Shown: one piece after another, positions 1-8,981 of the stretch | How the letters are laid out: every line of letters begins with the position of its first letter | Position numbering within the stretch: the stretch's first letter is position 1 | NCBI GenBank assembly: GCA_002688355.1 | Contig: NZCT01000023.1 | Location: 1 to 40,249 of the forward strand | Origin: an archaeon | Lineage (GTDB): Archaea; Nanobdellota; Nanobdellia; SCGC-AAA011-G17; GW2011-AR20 | Direction of reading: 5' to 3' | DNA length: 40,249 nucleotides | Position numbers and translations under genes: made by a program | The notes under the pieces: model-generated | The model's input: only the letters and a program-made list of their open reading frames with translations | What the model was told of the DNA's origin: nothing | The model's database searches: none

Positions 1-1
1 A

Positions 2-142
2 ACTTTTTACTCACAGAAGAAAGAAGTAATTTGTAAATTGATAGCATATAATTTAGATAGAAAAATTAAATCAATTTTAGTAGGGTTTCAGCAGAGCCCT
101 AAATTCAAAAGGTTTATATATCAAAAAAAGTTATATTTATGA
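2..142 (+). mobile_element. 3' end of an IS transposase gene (C-terminal fragment, N-terminus outside window)
   Basis: Open frame 2 from the window edge encodes TFYSQKKEVICKLIAYNLDRKIKSILVGFQQSPKFKRFIYQKKLYL*, resembling a transposase C-terminus (EvxCKxxAYN pattern). It contains GGTTTCAGCAGAGCC (84-98), whose inverse occurs at 40155-40169. Confidence 0.5.
84..98. repeat. Putative IS terminal inverted repeat (right end), GGTTTCAGCAGAGCC
   Basis: Exact 15-bp inverted match to 40155-40169 (GGCTCTGCTGAAACC). Confidence 0.55.
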
Positions 143-258
143 AGGTTTAATCATGGTCAAAACGCGCCATTTGATAGCCTGCTAAATAGACTTCATAAGA
201 TGCTTATCTGCATCGCAGGTCGCTTATGAGGGTTGAGGGGCATTGCCCAATTTTTTTT
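141..258 (+). ncRNA. Candidate structured small RNA with U-tract terminator
   Basis: TATA-like GGTTTATATA (110-119) lies ~25 nt upstream. GC-richer segment with stems 191-199/223-231, GATGC/GCATC (199-203/210-214) and possible crossing pairing 177-182/215-220. Ends in GGGCATTGCCC followed by T8. Confidence 0.35.
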
Positions 259-871
259 ATCTAAACGCTTTCTTTATATATTCTTCATTTAATTTATAAT
301 CACACGCTTTGAATAATCCAAAATTATCTAAATCCTTCTTCTTCATTTTTCTATGTGCTGAAGCTACAAAATCTGAAAATTTAATCAAATCATTTGTTTT
401 TGACATTGCTATTGAAAAATTAAATTTAAATTTATTAGCTTTTGCTATTCTATTTGATATCATTATAGCCTTTTTTATGTCCATATATGATTCAATATCT
501 AAAATTATTTGATGGGATTTGTGCTGTCTACATACGATCTCCAATACAAGAACATATAACATCCCAATTACTCTTTCAATTAAATTAGATTTGTTTTTAT
601 AGTGGTTTAAAAAATTCATCCATTCTTCAGTTTTAAAACGAAGAGAAACCATACGAACATTATTTTCATTTAGAAATCTAATGATTGATTTTAATTCATC
701 TGGTTTTCTTTTAGATCCTTTTTGTTTTGATCTAAAGAATAAAGGATATTTCTTTTTAAATTTTTTAGTTATTTTATCTATAGAATGACTGGGAATACTT
801 ATTAATCCTAAATATAATGTCGCATAAGGTTGGCCACTTATATCAATTATTATGTTTACAGGTAATGCCAC
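257..871 (-). CDS. Hypothetical protein, possibly DUF3800/RNase H-like fold
   Basis: 204-aa ORF; N-terminal IIDISGQPYATLYLGLISIP resembles the DESG-type start of DUF3800 proteins. Confidence 0.4.
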   Translation of the reverse strand: MALPVNIIIDISGQPYATLYLGLISIPSHSIDKITKKFKKKYPLFFRSKQKGSKRKPDELKSIIRFLNENNVRMVSLRFKTEEWMNFLNHYKNKSNLIERVIGMLYVLVLEIVCRQHKSHQIILDIESYMDIKKAIMISNRIAKANKFKFNFSIAMSKTNDLIKFSDFVASAHRKMKKKDLDNFGLFKACDYKLNEEYIKKAFR

Positions 872-960
872 TCTCTTTAATCCTATTTTTTAAATCAATC
901 ACAAAAATAAACATATGATAATATATTTAATATTTGCGACGATTTCTTATGCTCTCTTAA

Positions 961-1110
961 TCATAATTTTTTCTTAATATCTTCTGAAGAATTTTCTTTT
1001 TGACAACTTCTACAAACACTTCTTTGTTTCTTATCCACTCTAATATAAGTCCCAATAATCTTATTCAAAAAAGTTTCATCAATAGTTTTCTTACACAAAT
1101 CACATTTCAT
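961..1110 (-). CDS. Small zinc-ribbon protein (49 aa), not in the supplied ORF track
   Basis: MKCDLCKKTIDETFLNKIIGTYIRVDKKQRSVCRSCQKENSSEDIKKKL*; paired CxxC...CxxC motifs. Confidence 0.65.
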   Translation of the reverse strand: MKCDLCKKTIDETFLNKIIGTYIRVDKKQRSVCRSCQKENSSEDIKKKL

Positions 1111-1136
1111 TTTATTCTTTTAATGATCTAAAATAT

Positions 1137-2057
1137 TTAAACTTTTCCTATTCTATCTTTCAAAGCTGCTAAAATAATGGGTAACGCAATCGTAGAATCA
1201 CACTTTAAATCAACATAATTAGCACTTTCGTCTAACTTTCCCCAAGAAATACCTTCATTTAGCGGAGCGCCACTAGAACCACCATAATTAGGAACATCTG
1301 TAGTTATTTGTACAGCATATTTAGCTTCCTTAGAAAATTGCATTGCCTGTTGTATAAAGTTCTTAGGAACTCCGCCACTTACGTAAAATACTCCAGATTT
1401 TTTAGAAGTCCAAGCAGTATCTAATATTTCTTTTAAATCATCAAAAGCATCAATATTTATTTTCATACCTTTAGCTAATTTCCCCCAAATCATTAATCCA
1501 ATACCAGAATCAGCAATAGCAGGACAATATATTGGAATTTTATTTTTATAACAAGTATGTAAAACAGTATTTTCAGGAGAAACTTTACCTAAGATATTTA
1601 AAAATTCTTTAATATTCTTAGCTTTACTTAACTCTTCAAAATTATCTTCAAAGAAAACTTCTAATCTTTCATAGACACTATTTTGCATTAAAGAATCATA
1701 CATCCTAACTAAACCTTTTTTATTTAACTCAGCATCATCCATCTTTTCATTACCTTGAATATGATTGTAACCAAGACCTTCAACTAAATCATGTGTTAAC
1801 ATAGCTCCAGTCGTTACAAATACATCAACATATTTATTATCAAGAAAATCAATAATTACATTTTGCATTCCACCAGGAATCATAGCTCCAGCAACACCAA
1901 AAAATACTTTACATTCTTTATCATTTATCATTAATTCTAAAGCATCAACGGCTTTTCCTAAATTACCAGAACCCATAACACCAACATTAGCCATTTCTTT
2001 AATTAAATCATTAACTTTTAAATTTCCACTAATTTTAATTTGTTTAACTGGTTTCAT
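1137..2057 (-). CDS. dys: Deoxyhypusine synthase
   Basis: MGSGNLGKAVD..., FFGVAGAMIPGGM, TTGAMLTHDLVEG, and the active-site ISWGK motif near the C-terminus. Confidence 0.93.
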   Translation of the reverse strand: MKPVKQIKISGNLKVNDLIKEMANVGVMGSGNLGKAVDALELMINDKECKVFFGVAGAMIPGGMQNVIIDFLDNKYVDVFVTTGAMLTHDLVEGLGYNHIQGNEKMDDAELNKKGLVRMYDSLMQNSVYERLEVFFEDNFEELSKAKNIKEFLNILGKVSPENTVLHTCYKNKIPIYCPAIADSGIGLMIWGKLAKGMKINIDAFDDLKEILDTAWTSKKSGVFYVSGGVPKNFIQQAMQFSKEAKYAVQITTDVPNYGGSSGAPLNEGISWGKLDESANYVDLKCDSTIALPIILAALKDRIGKV

Positions 2058-2606
2058 TTATTCAAGATGTGTATGGTCATCAAAACATATTGCAACAATT
2101 GCAGTTCCATATTCTTTTTTAGATGTAATGCTTTGTGTTACTATCATATCTTCTAACATATAACCTTCTTCCATATGATTTTGATACATTTCCTTTAAGC
2201 TAGTCCTAAGAAAATTTTCAGCATCTTGTTTAGATGAGTATACAACACATCTTTCAACATCACCTTTAATTTCGCAAACAAATCCTTTTAATCTTTCTTG
2301 TGATCCAAAATCGTAAAGCCATCCAAGAATGATACCTGCTATTCCTGTTTCATCCTTTCTAACATTTACTCTAGATTGGATTAGAGATTTCTGCTCACCA
2401 TGTAAAATTTTAGATTCATCTATTGAAATTTCTTGAGCTTCTTTAGGCATTGTAGAAGAATATAAACTAATATTCAGTCCACTAATTTCAGCATCATACA
2501 ACGCTTTATGATAAGATCCAGGATCATGACTTAAATCACTTTCTCCAGCACCTTTAGTCCAAAAATATTTTCTAGGTATTATATGTTTTACAATTCTACT
2601 TTCCAT
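2058..2606 (-). CDS. Pyruvoyl-dependent arginine decarboxylase
   Basis: PRKYFWTKGAGESDLSHDPGSYHKALYDAEISGLNISLYSSTMPKEAQEI matches the PvlArgDC N-terminus including the SS cleavage region. Confidence 0.88.
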   Translation of the reverse strand: MESRIVKHIIPRKYFWTKGAGESDLSHDPGSYHKALYDAEISGLNISLYSSTMPKEAQEISIDESKILHGEQKSLIQSRVNVRKDETGIAGIILGWLYDFGSQERLKGFVCEIKGDVERCVVYSSKQDAENFLRTSLKEMYQNHMEEGYMLEDMIVTQSITSKKEYGTAIVAICFDDHTHLE

Positions 2607-2657
2607 TATAAAATCAAAATAAATATAATTATAAGGCTATCTTTTTAAATAAAATTT

Positions 2658-3470
2658 ATGGATTCAATAATAGTTAGATACGGAGAAATATGGCTAAAAG
2701 GCCAAAATAGACCCTTATTTGAGAACAAATTAGTTAGAAATATAAAAGAATTTCTTAAAAAAAATAATATAGAAGCAAAGGTAAAAAAATTCAGAGGAAG
2801 AGTTCTAATTAACTACAATAAAAAATTACCAAACTTAAAAAATATCTTCGGAATAACAAGTTACAGTTACGCTAAAGAATTAGATTTAGATATAGAAATC
2901 ATAAAAAAACAAGCAATTAAACTAATAACTAAAAATACAAAATCATTTAGAGTATCTTCCAAAAGAGTTCAAAAAGACATAGACATAAATTCCCAACAGA
3001 TTAACGAAACAATTGGAGAATATATCTTTGAAAAATTAAAAACAAAAGTTAATCTAAAACAGCCAGAAAAAAACATAACAATTGAAATATTTAACAAAAA
3101 AGCATATTTATTTGAAAATAATAAACAAACAGTAAAAGCTTATGGTGGCCTTCCCGTAGGTGTTTCAGGTTTAACAACACTAATCTTAGAAAATAAAGAT
3201 TCGTTATTGGCTGGAGTTTTAATGTTAAAGCGTGGCTGTTCCTTAGAATTAATCAACAAAAATAAAATTAACCACAAAACTTTAGAAAATTATTCTTATG
3301 GTTTAAACATAAAGGAAACTAAAACCTCAACTGAAAATTCTTATGCCATAGTTCTTTCAGAAACCCTAAAAAATTACAAGGAAAGAAAATTTAAAAAAAT
3401 AATCTTAAGACCTTTAATTTCTTACTCAGAAAAAGATATAAAAAATCAAATAAAATATTTTAGTATATAA
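2658..3470 (+). CDS. ThiI-like THUMP-domain protein, PP-loop degenerate and C-terminally short
   Basis: VRYGEIWLKGQNRPLFENKLVRNI and YGGLPVGVSG are ThiI signatures. The PP-loop SGGxDS position reads LENKDS and the protein stops at 270 aa. Confidence 0.75.
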   Translation: MDSIIVRYGEIWLKGQNRPLFENKLVRNIKEFLKKNNIEAKVKKFRGRVLINYNKKLPNLKNIFGITSYSYAKELDLDIEIIKKQAIKLITKNTKSFRVSSKRVQKDIDINSQQINETIGEYIFEKLKTKVNLKQPEKNITIEIFNKKAYLFENNKQTVKAYGGLPVGVSGLTTLILENKDSLLAGVLMLKRGCSLELINKNKINHKTLENYSYGLNIKETKTSTENSYAIVLSETLKNYKERKFKKIILRPLISYSEKDIKNQIKYFSI

Positions 3471-3483
3471 AAAAGAAAAAAAG

Positions 3484-4299
3484 TTATTTAACTTTCTCTG
3501 CAGCTGGCATTTGATTCCAAGCTAAGTCAAATACTCCTTCTAAAGCATTTGCAAAGTATGGTGTGTTAACCCAGATACCAATATCATAACTTGGATGCAC
3601 ATTATCATCATGCATTACCATAAACATTAATTCCTTACCATCGACGATAGCAAATCTAGAATTAACTTTAGTTGAGTTCCTAACTTCAGAAAACTTAGAT
3701 AAATCTTTTAAAGCATCTGAATTCTCTTTGTTAATTGGTGCTGCAACTCTAATTTTAACATTTTTCTTTTTTAATTTTTCTAATGTTGGTTTTAAAGTAT
3801 CTAATTTTCTCAATAAACCTTTACTTGTCGTAACAATAGTAACATTCTTTTCAGCACCTTTCAACATAGTTTCTAAATGAGAATAGATATTATGTCTACC
3901 TCTTATTGCACCAGATAAATCTGTTGGTTCAACAAATTCTATTCCTTGGTTAAATAATAAATCTAATTCTTTTAATACATCCGTACCTTTTAATTCATCT
4001 AATCTTAGTACAGCATCTTCAGCATTACTTCTCATTAATTTTTTTGATCTTTCAACAACCTCTTTAGGTTCAACAGCAATGTATTTTATTGGTTTACCCA
4101 ATTTCATAACAACAAAACCTTTTTTTTCTAAACTTTCTAGAATATCATATGCCCTTGATCTTGGAACATTTCCAATATCAGATAATTCTCCTGCAGTGCT
4201 AACACCACGAGAAAGAAGCGCAGTCCAAATCTTTACCTCATATAGATTTAGAGCAAAAAATTGCCTCAACTTATTCAAAAATTCATCTTTTACAATCAT
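3484..4299 (-). CDS. TrmB-family transcriptional regulator
   Basis: N-terminal wHTH LNLYEVKIWTALLSRGVSTAGELSDIGNVPRSRAYDILESLEKKGFV plus TrmB-type C-terminal domain. Confidence 0.9.
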   Translation of the reverse strand: MIVKDEFLNKLRQFFALNLYEVKIWTALLSRGVSTAGELSDIGNVPRSRAYDILESLEKKGFVVMKLGKPIKYIAVEPKEVVERSKKLMRSNAEDAVLRLDELKGTDVLKELDLLFNQGIEFVEPTDLSGAIRGRHNIYSHLETMLKGAEKNVTIVTTSKGLLRKLDTLKPTLEKLKKKNVKIRVAAPINKENSDALKDLSKFSEVRNSTKVNSRFAIVDGKELMFMVMHDDNVHPSYDIGIWVNTPYFANALEGVFDLAWNQMPAAEKVK

Positions 4300-4413
4300 T
4301 CTTAAATCAACCTCCTTTTATTACACCTTATTACTTTTTAAATACTTTTATTATTGAACAGATAAAACAAATCTACTATATAAAGATTACTATCTTTCAG
4401 TTATAATTTTATG

Positions 4414-6087
4414 TTACCTCTCTCCTCTTTGTATTTTATATATTTTCTCGACGGTGTTTAAATCATTTACTTCACTTAATGGCTTATCCATACGTAAAAA
4501 GTGTACGCGAGGAAATCTTAACGCAAATCCAGAATTATAATTAGTACTTTTTTGTATTTCTTCATAACCAACTTCAATAATTATTTTTGGTTTAACAATA
4601 ACTTCCTTACCTTTTTGTTTTTTTATCAATGGTTTTAATAGTTTAGTCATTTCATTATACGTTAGCCCTTCAGTTTTTTCTTTAACACCGGTAGAAACTT
4701 TGCCCAACTCTAAATACTCATCACCATTCTTACATGCAACAGTATAACTAGATAACCATTTAGTTCTTTTACCCTCTCCAAATTCAGCTTTAACAATTAC
4801 CAAATCTAAAGGATCTAAAATATTCTTTAACTTAACCCAACCATTAACATATCTCCCTGGTCTATATTTAGAATCTAAATTCTTAACCATAACACCTTCC
4901 ATTCCTTTCTTCAAAGATTCATCATAAAATTTCTCTGCTTTTTCTATAGAATTAGTTACTAATTTTTTAGTCAAAACTATTTTCCTCTTACTTTCCTTAA
5001 CAATCTTCTCAAGTAATTTTCTTCTTTCCATTAAATTTTTGTCCATTAAACTTTTGTCATTATAAAAAATTAAATCAAAAACACTAATCTCAACTGGAAA
5101 ATCTTTAGCCATTTTTTCAATATCATGTTTTCTTCTAATTCTCTGAGAAATACTTTGAAAAGGAGTATGTTTTCTAGTTTTCTTATCAATACCAACAACT
5201 TCACAATCTAAAATAAAATTTTCACCCTTAACTTTTTCTTTAATAATAGAAACAACATCAGGAAATTGATTAGTAACTTCTTCTAAATTTCTTGTAAATA
5301 ATCTAATATTATCACCATATTTATGCACCTCAACACGAAAGCCATCAATTTTTTCTTCTATCTGTACTTTCTTACCTAAAGATTCAAAAGATTCTTGAAT
5401 ATTTTTACTTAACAAAGCTAACATTAATTTCAAAGGTCTTCCAGGTTTTAAAGAAACTTTATTTAATTTATTTTCCTTAGCTAATAATGCAACTTCACCA
5501 AAATCAGCAAGTAAATCTGAACTTTTCTCAACATCTTTTACATCTCTATCAAAAGCCTTAGATATGGAATCTCTCATTACACCAGAAGCAGTGCCAACTC
5601 TTAACTCTTCTAAAATAGTTTTAACAATATATCTAGCTTCTTCTTTATTAGCATGAACTAATAGTTCAGTAACGTACGATAATTTTTTATTAACTGTTCC
5701 CTCACCTTCCAAGTCCGCGAGTTTATGAATATTCAGAACAACTTTATCAACTGTAATATTTTTACTTGTTAAAGTTCTTTGAGTTTTCTTATCTAACAAT
5801 TCTAATGCAGCATCTCCTAAATCTCCTTTCTTAGTAAACAGTTTTTCTACATCATCAGAAGTTCTTCCAGAACAAGTAGCTAAAGCCTTTATCATTAACC
5901 TAGTAGAAAAACCAATTTTCCTATCATCCCATTCAGGAAAGATTCTACCCTCTAACAAATATATAATTTTACTTAAGTTTTCTTTACTAATTTTCTTAAT
6001 AAAATCAGCTATAATATCTGTTTTTTCAAGCCTTTTAGTTGTTTTTTCAAGTTCTTGGTATACTTTTACTAATTCTGAATATAGCAT
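4414..6087 (-). CDS. lig: ATP-dependent DNA ligase
   Basis: Nucleotidyltransferase motif I EEKIDGFRVEVH, further ligase motifs, full length 557 aa. Confidence 0.95.
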   Translation of the reverse strand: MLYSELVKVYQELEKTTKRLEKTDIIADFIKKISKENLSKIIYLLEGRIFPEWDDRKIGFSTRLMIKALATCSGRTSDDVEKLFTKKGDLGDAALELLDKKTQRTLTSKNITVDKVVLNIHKLADLEGEGTVNKKLSYVTELLVHANKEEARYIVKTILEELRVGTASGVMRDSISKAFDRDVKDVEKSSDLLADFGEVALLAKENKLNKVSLKPGRPLKLMLALLSKNIQESFESLGKKVQIEEKIDGFRVEVHKYGDNIRLFTRNLEEVTNQFPDVVSIIKEKVKGENFILDCEVVGIDKKTRKHTPFQSISQRIRRKHDIEKMAKDFPVEISVFDLIFYNDKSLMDKNLMERRKLLEKIVKESKRKIVLTKKLVTNSIEKAEKFYDESLKKGMEGVMVKNLDSKYRPGRYVNGWVKLKNILDPLDLVIVKAEFGEGKRTKWLSSYTVACKNGDEYLELGKVSTGVKEKTEGLTYNEMTKLLKPLIKKQKGKEVIVKPKIIIEVGYEEIQKSTNYNSGFALRFPRVHFLRMDKPLSEVNDLNTVEKIYKIQRGER

Positions 6088-6125
6088 AAAATATTTAACT
6101 AACCTATACTTTTAATCTTTTTGGA

Positions 6126-6695
6126 ATGAAAAAAAGAAACAAAATAATAACAATCTTTATAATCCTAATCTTGATCGTAATAGGTTATAAAATGACTCAA
6201 GAAACACCAGAATTAAAAGAAAATACAATAGTTTTGCTAGAAACAACTAAAGGTAATATTAAAATTGAATTATACAAAAATATGCCAATAACAGCAGGAA
6301 ATTTCATAGATCTAGTTAAAAAAGGATATTATGATGGAATAATATTCCATAGAGTTATACCAGATTTTATGATACAAGGTGGAGATCCTAAAGGTGATGG
6401 TACCGGAGGTCCTGGTTATTCTATAGACGATGAATTTGTTGAAGGCTCCTCAAATATTAGAGGAACAATATCAATGGCTAATTCAGGCCCTAATTCAGGG
6501 GGAAGCCAATTTTTTATAAACATAAAAGATAATACTTTCTTAGATTGGGATAAAGAACCTTCTTCAAGTAAACATCCTGTTTTTGGTAAAGTTATTGAAG
6601 GGCTAGAAATAGTAGATGAAATATCTTTAGTTGATCGTGATTCCGGTGATAAACCTTTAGAAGATGTTAAGATAACAAAAGCTTCAATTCTATAA
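6126..6695 (+). CDS. Cyclophilin-type peptidyl-prolyl cis-trans isomerase with N-terminal membrane anchor
   Basis: Hydrophobic N-terminus, then FHRVIPDFMIQGGDPKGDGTGGPGY and GSQFFI. Confidence 0.95.
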   Translation: MKKRNKIITIFIILILIVIGYKMTQETPELKENTIVLLETTKGNIKIELYKNMPITAGNFIDLVKKGYYDGIIFHRVIPDFMIQGGDPKGDGTGGPGYSIDDEFVEGSSNIRGTISMANSGPNSGGSQFFINIKDNTFLDWDKEPSSSKHPVFGKVIEGLEIVDEISLVDRDSGDKPLEDVKITKASIL

Positions 6696-6734
6696 ATCGA
6701 AATTATTATAAGTAAATATTCTTAACAAGTTATT

Positions 6735-7364
6735 ATGGATTTAGACAAAGCAATAGATAATAGATTTTCGTGCAGATCTTTCTTAGATAAAAAAATAGAA
6801 TTTGAAACTTTAAAAAAATTATTTGATTCTTGTATAAAATCACCAACAGCAGGAAATTTACAAGATTTTAGATTTATCATAGTAACAGATGAAGGAAAGA
6901 AAAAAGAAATTGCAGAATCTTGTTTGAAACAATTATGGATGTGTAACGCTCCTGTATTAATAGTTATAGCTAGTGATTTAAAAAATTTAATAAGATTTTA
7001 TGAAGATAGAGCCGAATTTTACGCTGTACAAGATACTGCAGCAGCAGCACAAACTTTAATTTTAAAAGCTACAGATCAAGGTCTAGGAAGTAATTGGATT
7101 TCAGTTTTTGATACTAATGTTATTTCACGAGTCTTAAAACTACCAGATCATGTTAAACCATATGTTATCGTTCCATTAGGTTATACAAAAGAACAACCGC
7201 AAGAGAAAAAAAGACATGCCACTGAAACATTTTGTCACTTTAATGAATATGGAAATAAACAACATGGTAAAGATGTTTTTCCAATATTAAAATATCAACA
7301 AGAAAAACCTGAAGAAAAGAAAAATATTTTTACAATATTAAAAGAAAAGTTTTCTAAAAAATAA
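6735..7364 (+). CDS. Nitroreductase family protein
   Basis: NRFSCRSFLDKKIE, SPTAGNLQDFRFIIV, DTAAAAQTLILKATDQGLGSNWI, VPLGY. Confidence 0.9.
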   Translation: MDLDKAIDNRFSCRSFLDKKIEFETLKKLFDSCIKSPTAGNLQDFRFIIVTDEGKKKEIAESCLKQLWMCNAPVLIVIASDLKNLIRFYEDRAEFYAVQDTAAAAQTLILKATDQGLGSNWISVFDTNVISRVLKLPDHVKPYVIVPLGYTKEQPQEKKRHATETFCHFNEYGNKQHGKDVFPILKYQQEKPEEKKNIFTILKEKFSKK

Positions 7365-7366
7365 AA

Positions 7367-7690
7367 TTATTTAATGTTTTTTCCCATCGCTTCATAAACT
7401 TCTTTTGCTCCTTTGATTCTGCCTTTAGATATTTTTATTCTACTTTCTAAACCATAAAGTGTAATTTTAACATGTTCTAAACTTTTTTTATAAATCTTAG
7501 ATTTATTTTCAACTTCTAAAGTATCAGAACTTACAAACTTCAAAGTTATTCCTTCGGGGTCCATATGATATGTAAATTCATTGGAGGAAGAAGAAACTTG
7601 GTCTACCTCATCAAAATATTCCATAAATTTTGGAAATTCATCTCTATTATAAATTATTGTCGCTGGACCTTCATATAATATCTTTTCCAT
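7367..7690 (-). CDS. Hypothetical protein (107 aa)
   Basis: Complete ORF in an intergenic space. Confidence 0.6.
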   Translation of the reverse strand: MEKILYEGPATIIYNRDEFPKFMEYFDEVDQVSSSSNEFTYHMDPEGITLKFVSSDTLEVENKSKIYKKSLEHVKITLYGLESRIKISKGRIKGAKEVYEAMGKNIK

Positions 7691-7727
7691 AATTCAAGAA
7701 AAAGTGAAATTTATTTAAACTTAATTA

Positions 7728-7766
7728 TAAAAAAATAAAAAAAGAACTAATGCCAAGCGGCATTAG
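7728..7766 (-). terminator. Hairpin plus U-tract downstream of ftsZ
   Basis: Minus strand CTAATGCC-GCTT-GGCATTAG (8-bp perfect stem, 7747-7766) followed by TTCTTTTTTTATTTTTTT. Confidence 0.65.
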
Positions 7767-7790
7767 CCAGACACAAAGGGGGTAAATCTT

Positions 7791-8867
7791 TTATGCCTTA
7801 ACCATGTCAATACCTAGTTCATTACTAAGTCTGGCAGACTCAGTACTTTCTTTTGTCCTGTCAACTTTTCCTAGTACGTAAGGACTATTAACTCCGGTAA
7901 TTATTGTCATTACTCGTAGTTTATTCGTCATGTCTTCACTAATTCTAGCTCCCCAGATAACTTGTGCATCTGGATCTAAAGCTTCAGTCACTAATTCTCC
8001 AACTTTACTCACTTCATCTAGTGTTAAATCTTCTCCACCAGAAATATGAATTAAAGCACCTGAAGATCCTTCATAACTAACGTCAAGTAAAGGATTACTC
8101 AATGCTCTTTTGACAGCTTCATCCACTTTTCTTTCAGTATCACTTTCTCCAATACCAATTACAGAAACTCCACCATCACTCATAATTGCTTTTACATCTG
8201 CATAATCTAAGTTTACTAATGATGGTACAGCAATAGTTTCTACAATACCTTTAATCATAGTACTAATTAATTCATTAGCAACTGCAAAAGCCTGTCTTAA
8301 TGGTAAATTACCAGCAATTTGAACTAATCTATTATTATCAATTACAATAACAGTATCACAAGTATTTCTTAATTGTTGCAAGCCAAATTCAGCTTTATCA
8401 ATTCTAGCTTTTTCAATATCTAAAGGCATAGTTACAGTTCCTATAACAATAGAACCAGTTTCTTTAGCCAATTGTGCAACAACTGGTGCAGCACCTGTTC
8501 CAGTACCTCCACCCATTCCAGCACATATAAAAACCATATCAGAACTTTTAACAGAATCTCTTATTTGGTTCATACTTTCTTTAGCAGCTTCTTGTCCAAC
8601 ATTTGGGTATCCACCAGCTCCTAGCCCTTTCGTCAAATTAGCTCCAATAAGAAATTTGCTATCAGCTTCACTTATATCTAAATGCTGTTTATCAGTATTT
8701 ATAGCATAAATCTCTGCTCCTTGTATTCCTTTTTTATATAACCAAGATGTCGCATTAGTTCCTGCTCCACCTATCCCAATTACTTTTATATTAGCTTTTC
8801 CGATCTCTGTTTCAGAAAAATTATTCTGTTTTGACCCTTGCAACGCGTCTTGCACAATAAACTCCAT
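7791..8867 (-). CDS. ftsZ: Cell division protein FtsZ
   Basis: Tubulin signature FICAGMGGGTGTGAAPVVAQLAKE and overall FtsZ sequence. Confidence 0.97.
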   Translation of the reverse strand: MEFIVQDALQGSKQNNFSETEIGKANIKVIGIGGAGTNATSWLYKKGIQGAEIYAINTDKQHLDISEADSKFLIGANLTKGLGAGGYPNVGQEAAKESMNQIRDSVKSSDMVFICAGMGGGTGTGAAPVVAQLAKETGSIVIGTVTMPLDIEKARIDKAEFGLQQLRNTCDTVIVIDNNRLVQIAGNLPLRQAFAVANELISTMIKGIVETIAVPSLVNLDYADVKAIMSDGGVSVIGIGESDTERKVDEAVKRALSNPLLDVSYEGSSGALIHISGGEDLTLDEVSKVGELVTEALDPDAQVIWGARISEDMTNKLRVMTIITGVNSPYVLGKVDRTKESTESARLSNELGIDMVKA

Positions 8868-8981
8868 TTTTATTTTCCCCCTTTTGGTTTAGTTTTATTT
8901 ATATAAGGTATATAATTTAACACAGTAATATTTATATATCACTAGCGATTATACTACCTCTAAGAAATCATATATACATAT

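Noticed and set aside
148-203. Short minus-strand open stretch ASYEVYLAGYQMARFDHD*
   Set aside because: Reads protein-like but only 18 codons after an in-frame stop; kept only as an alternative explanation for the candidate ncRNA.
309-512. + strand ORF (67 aa)
   Set aside because: Antisense to the 204-aa ORF at 257-871; hydrophobic composition typical of the complement of Lys-rich coding sequence.
4079-4357. + strand ORF (92 aa)
   Set aside because: Antisense to the TrmB regulator gene and running into its promoter; no recognisable family.
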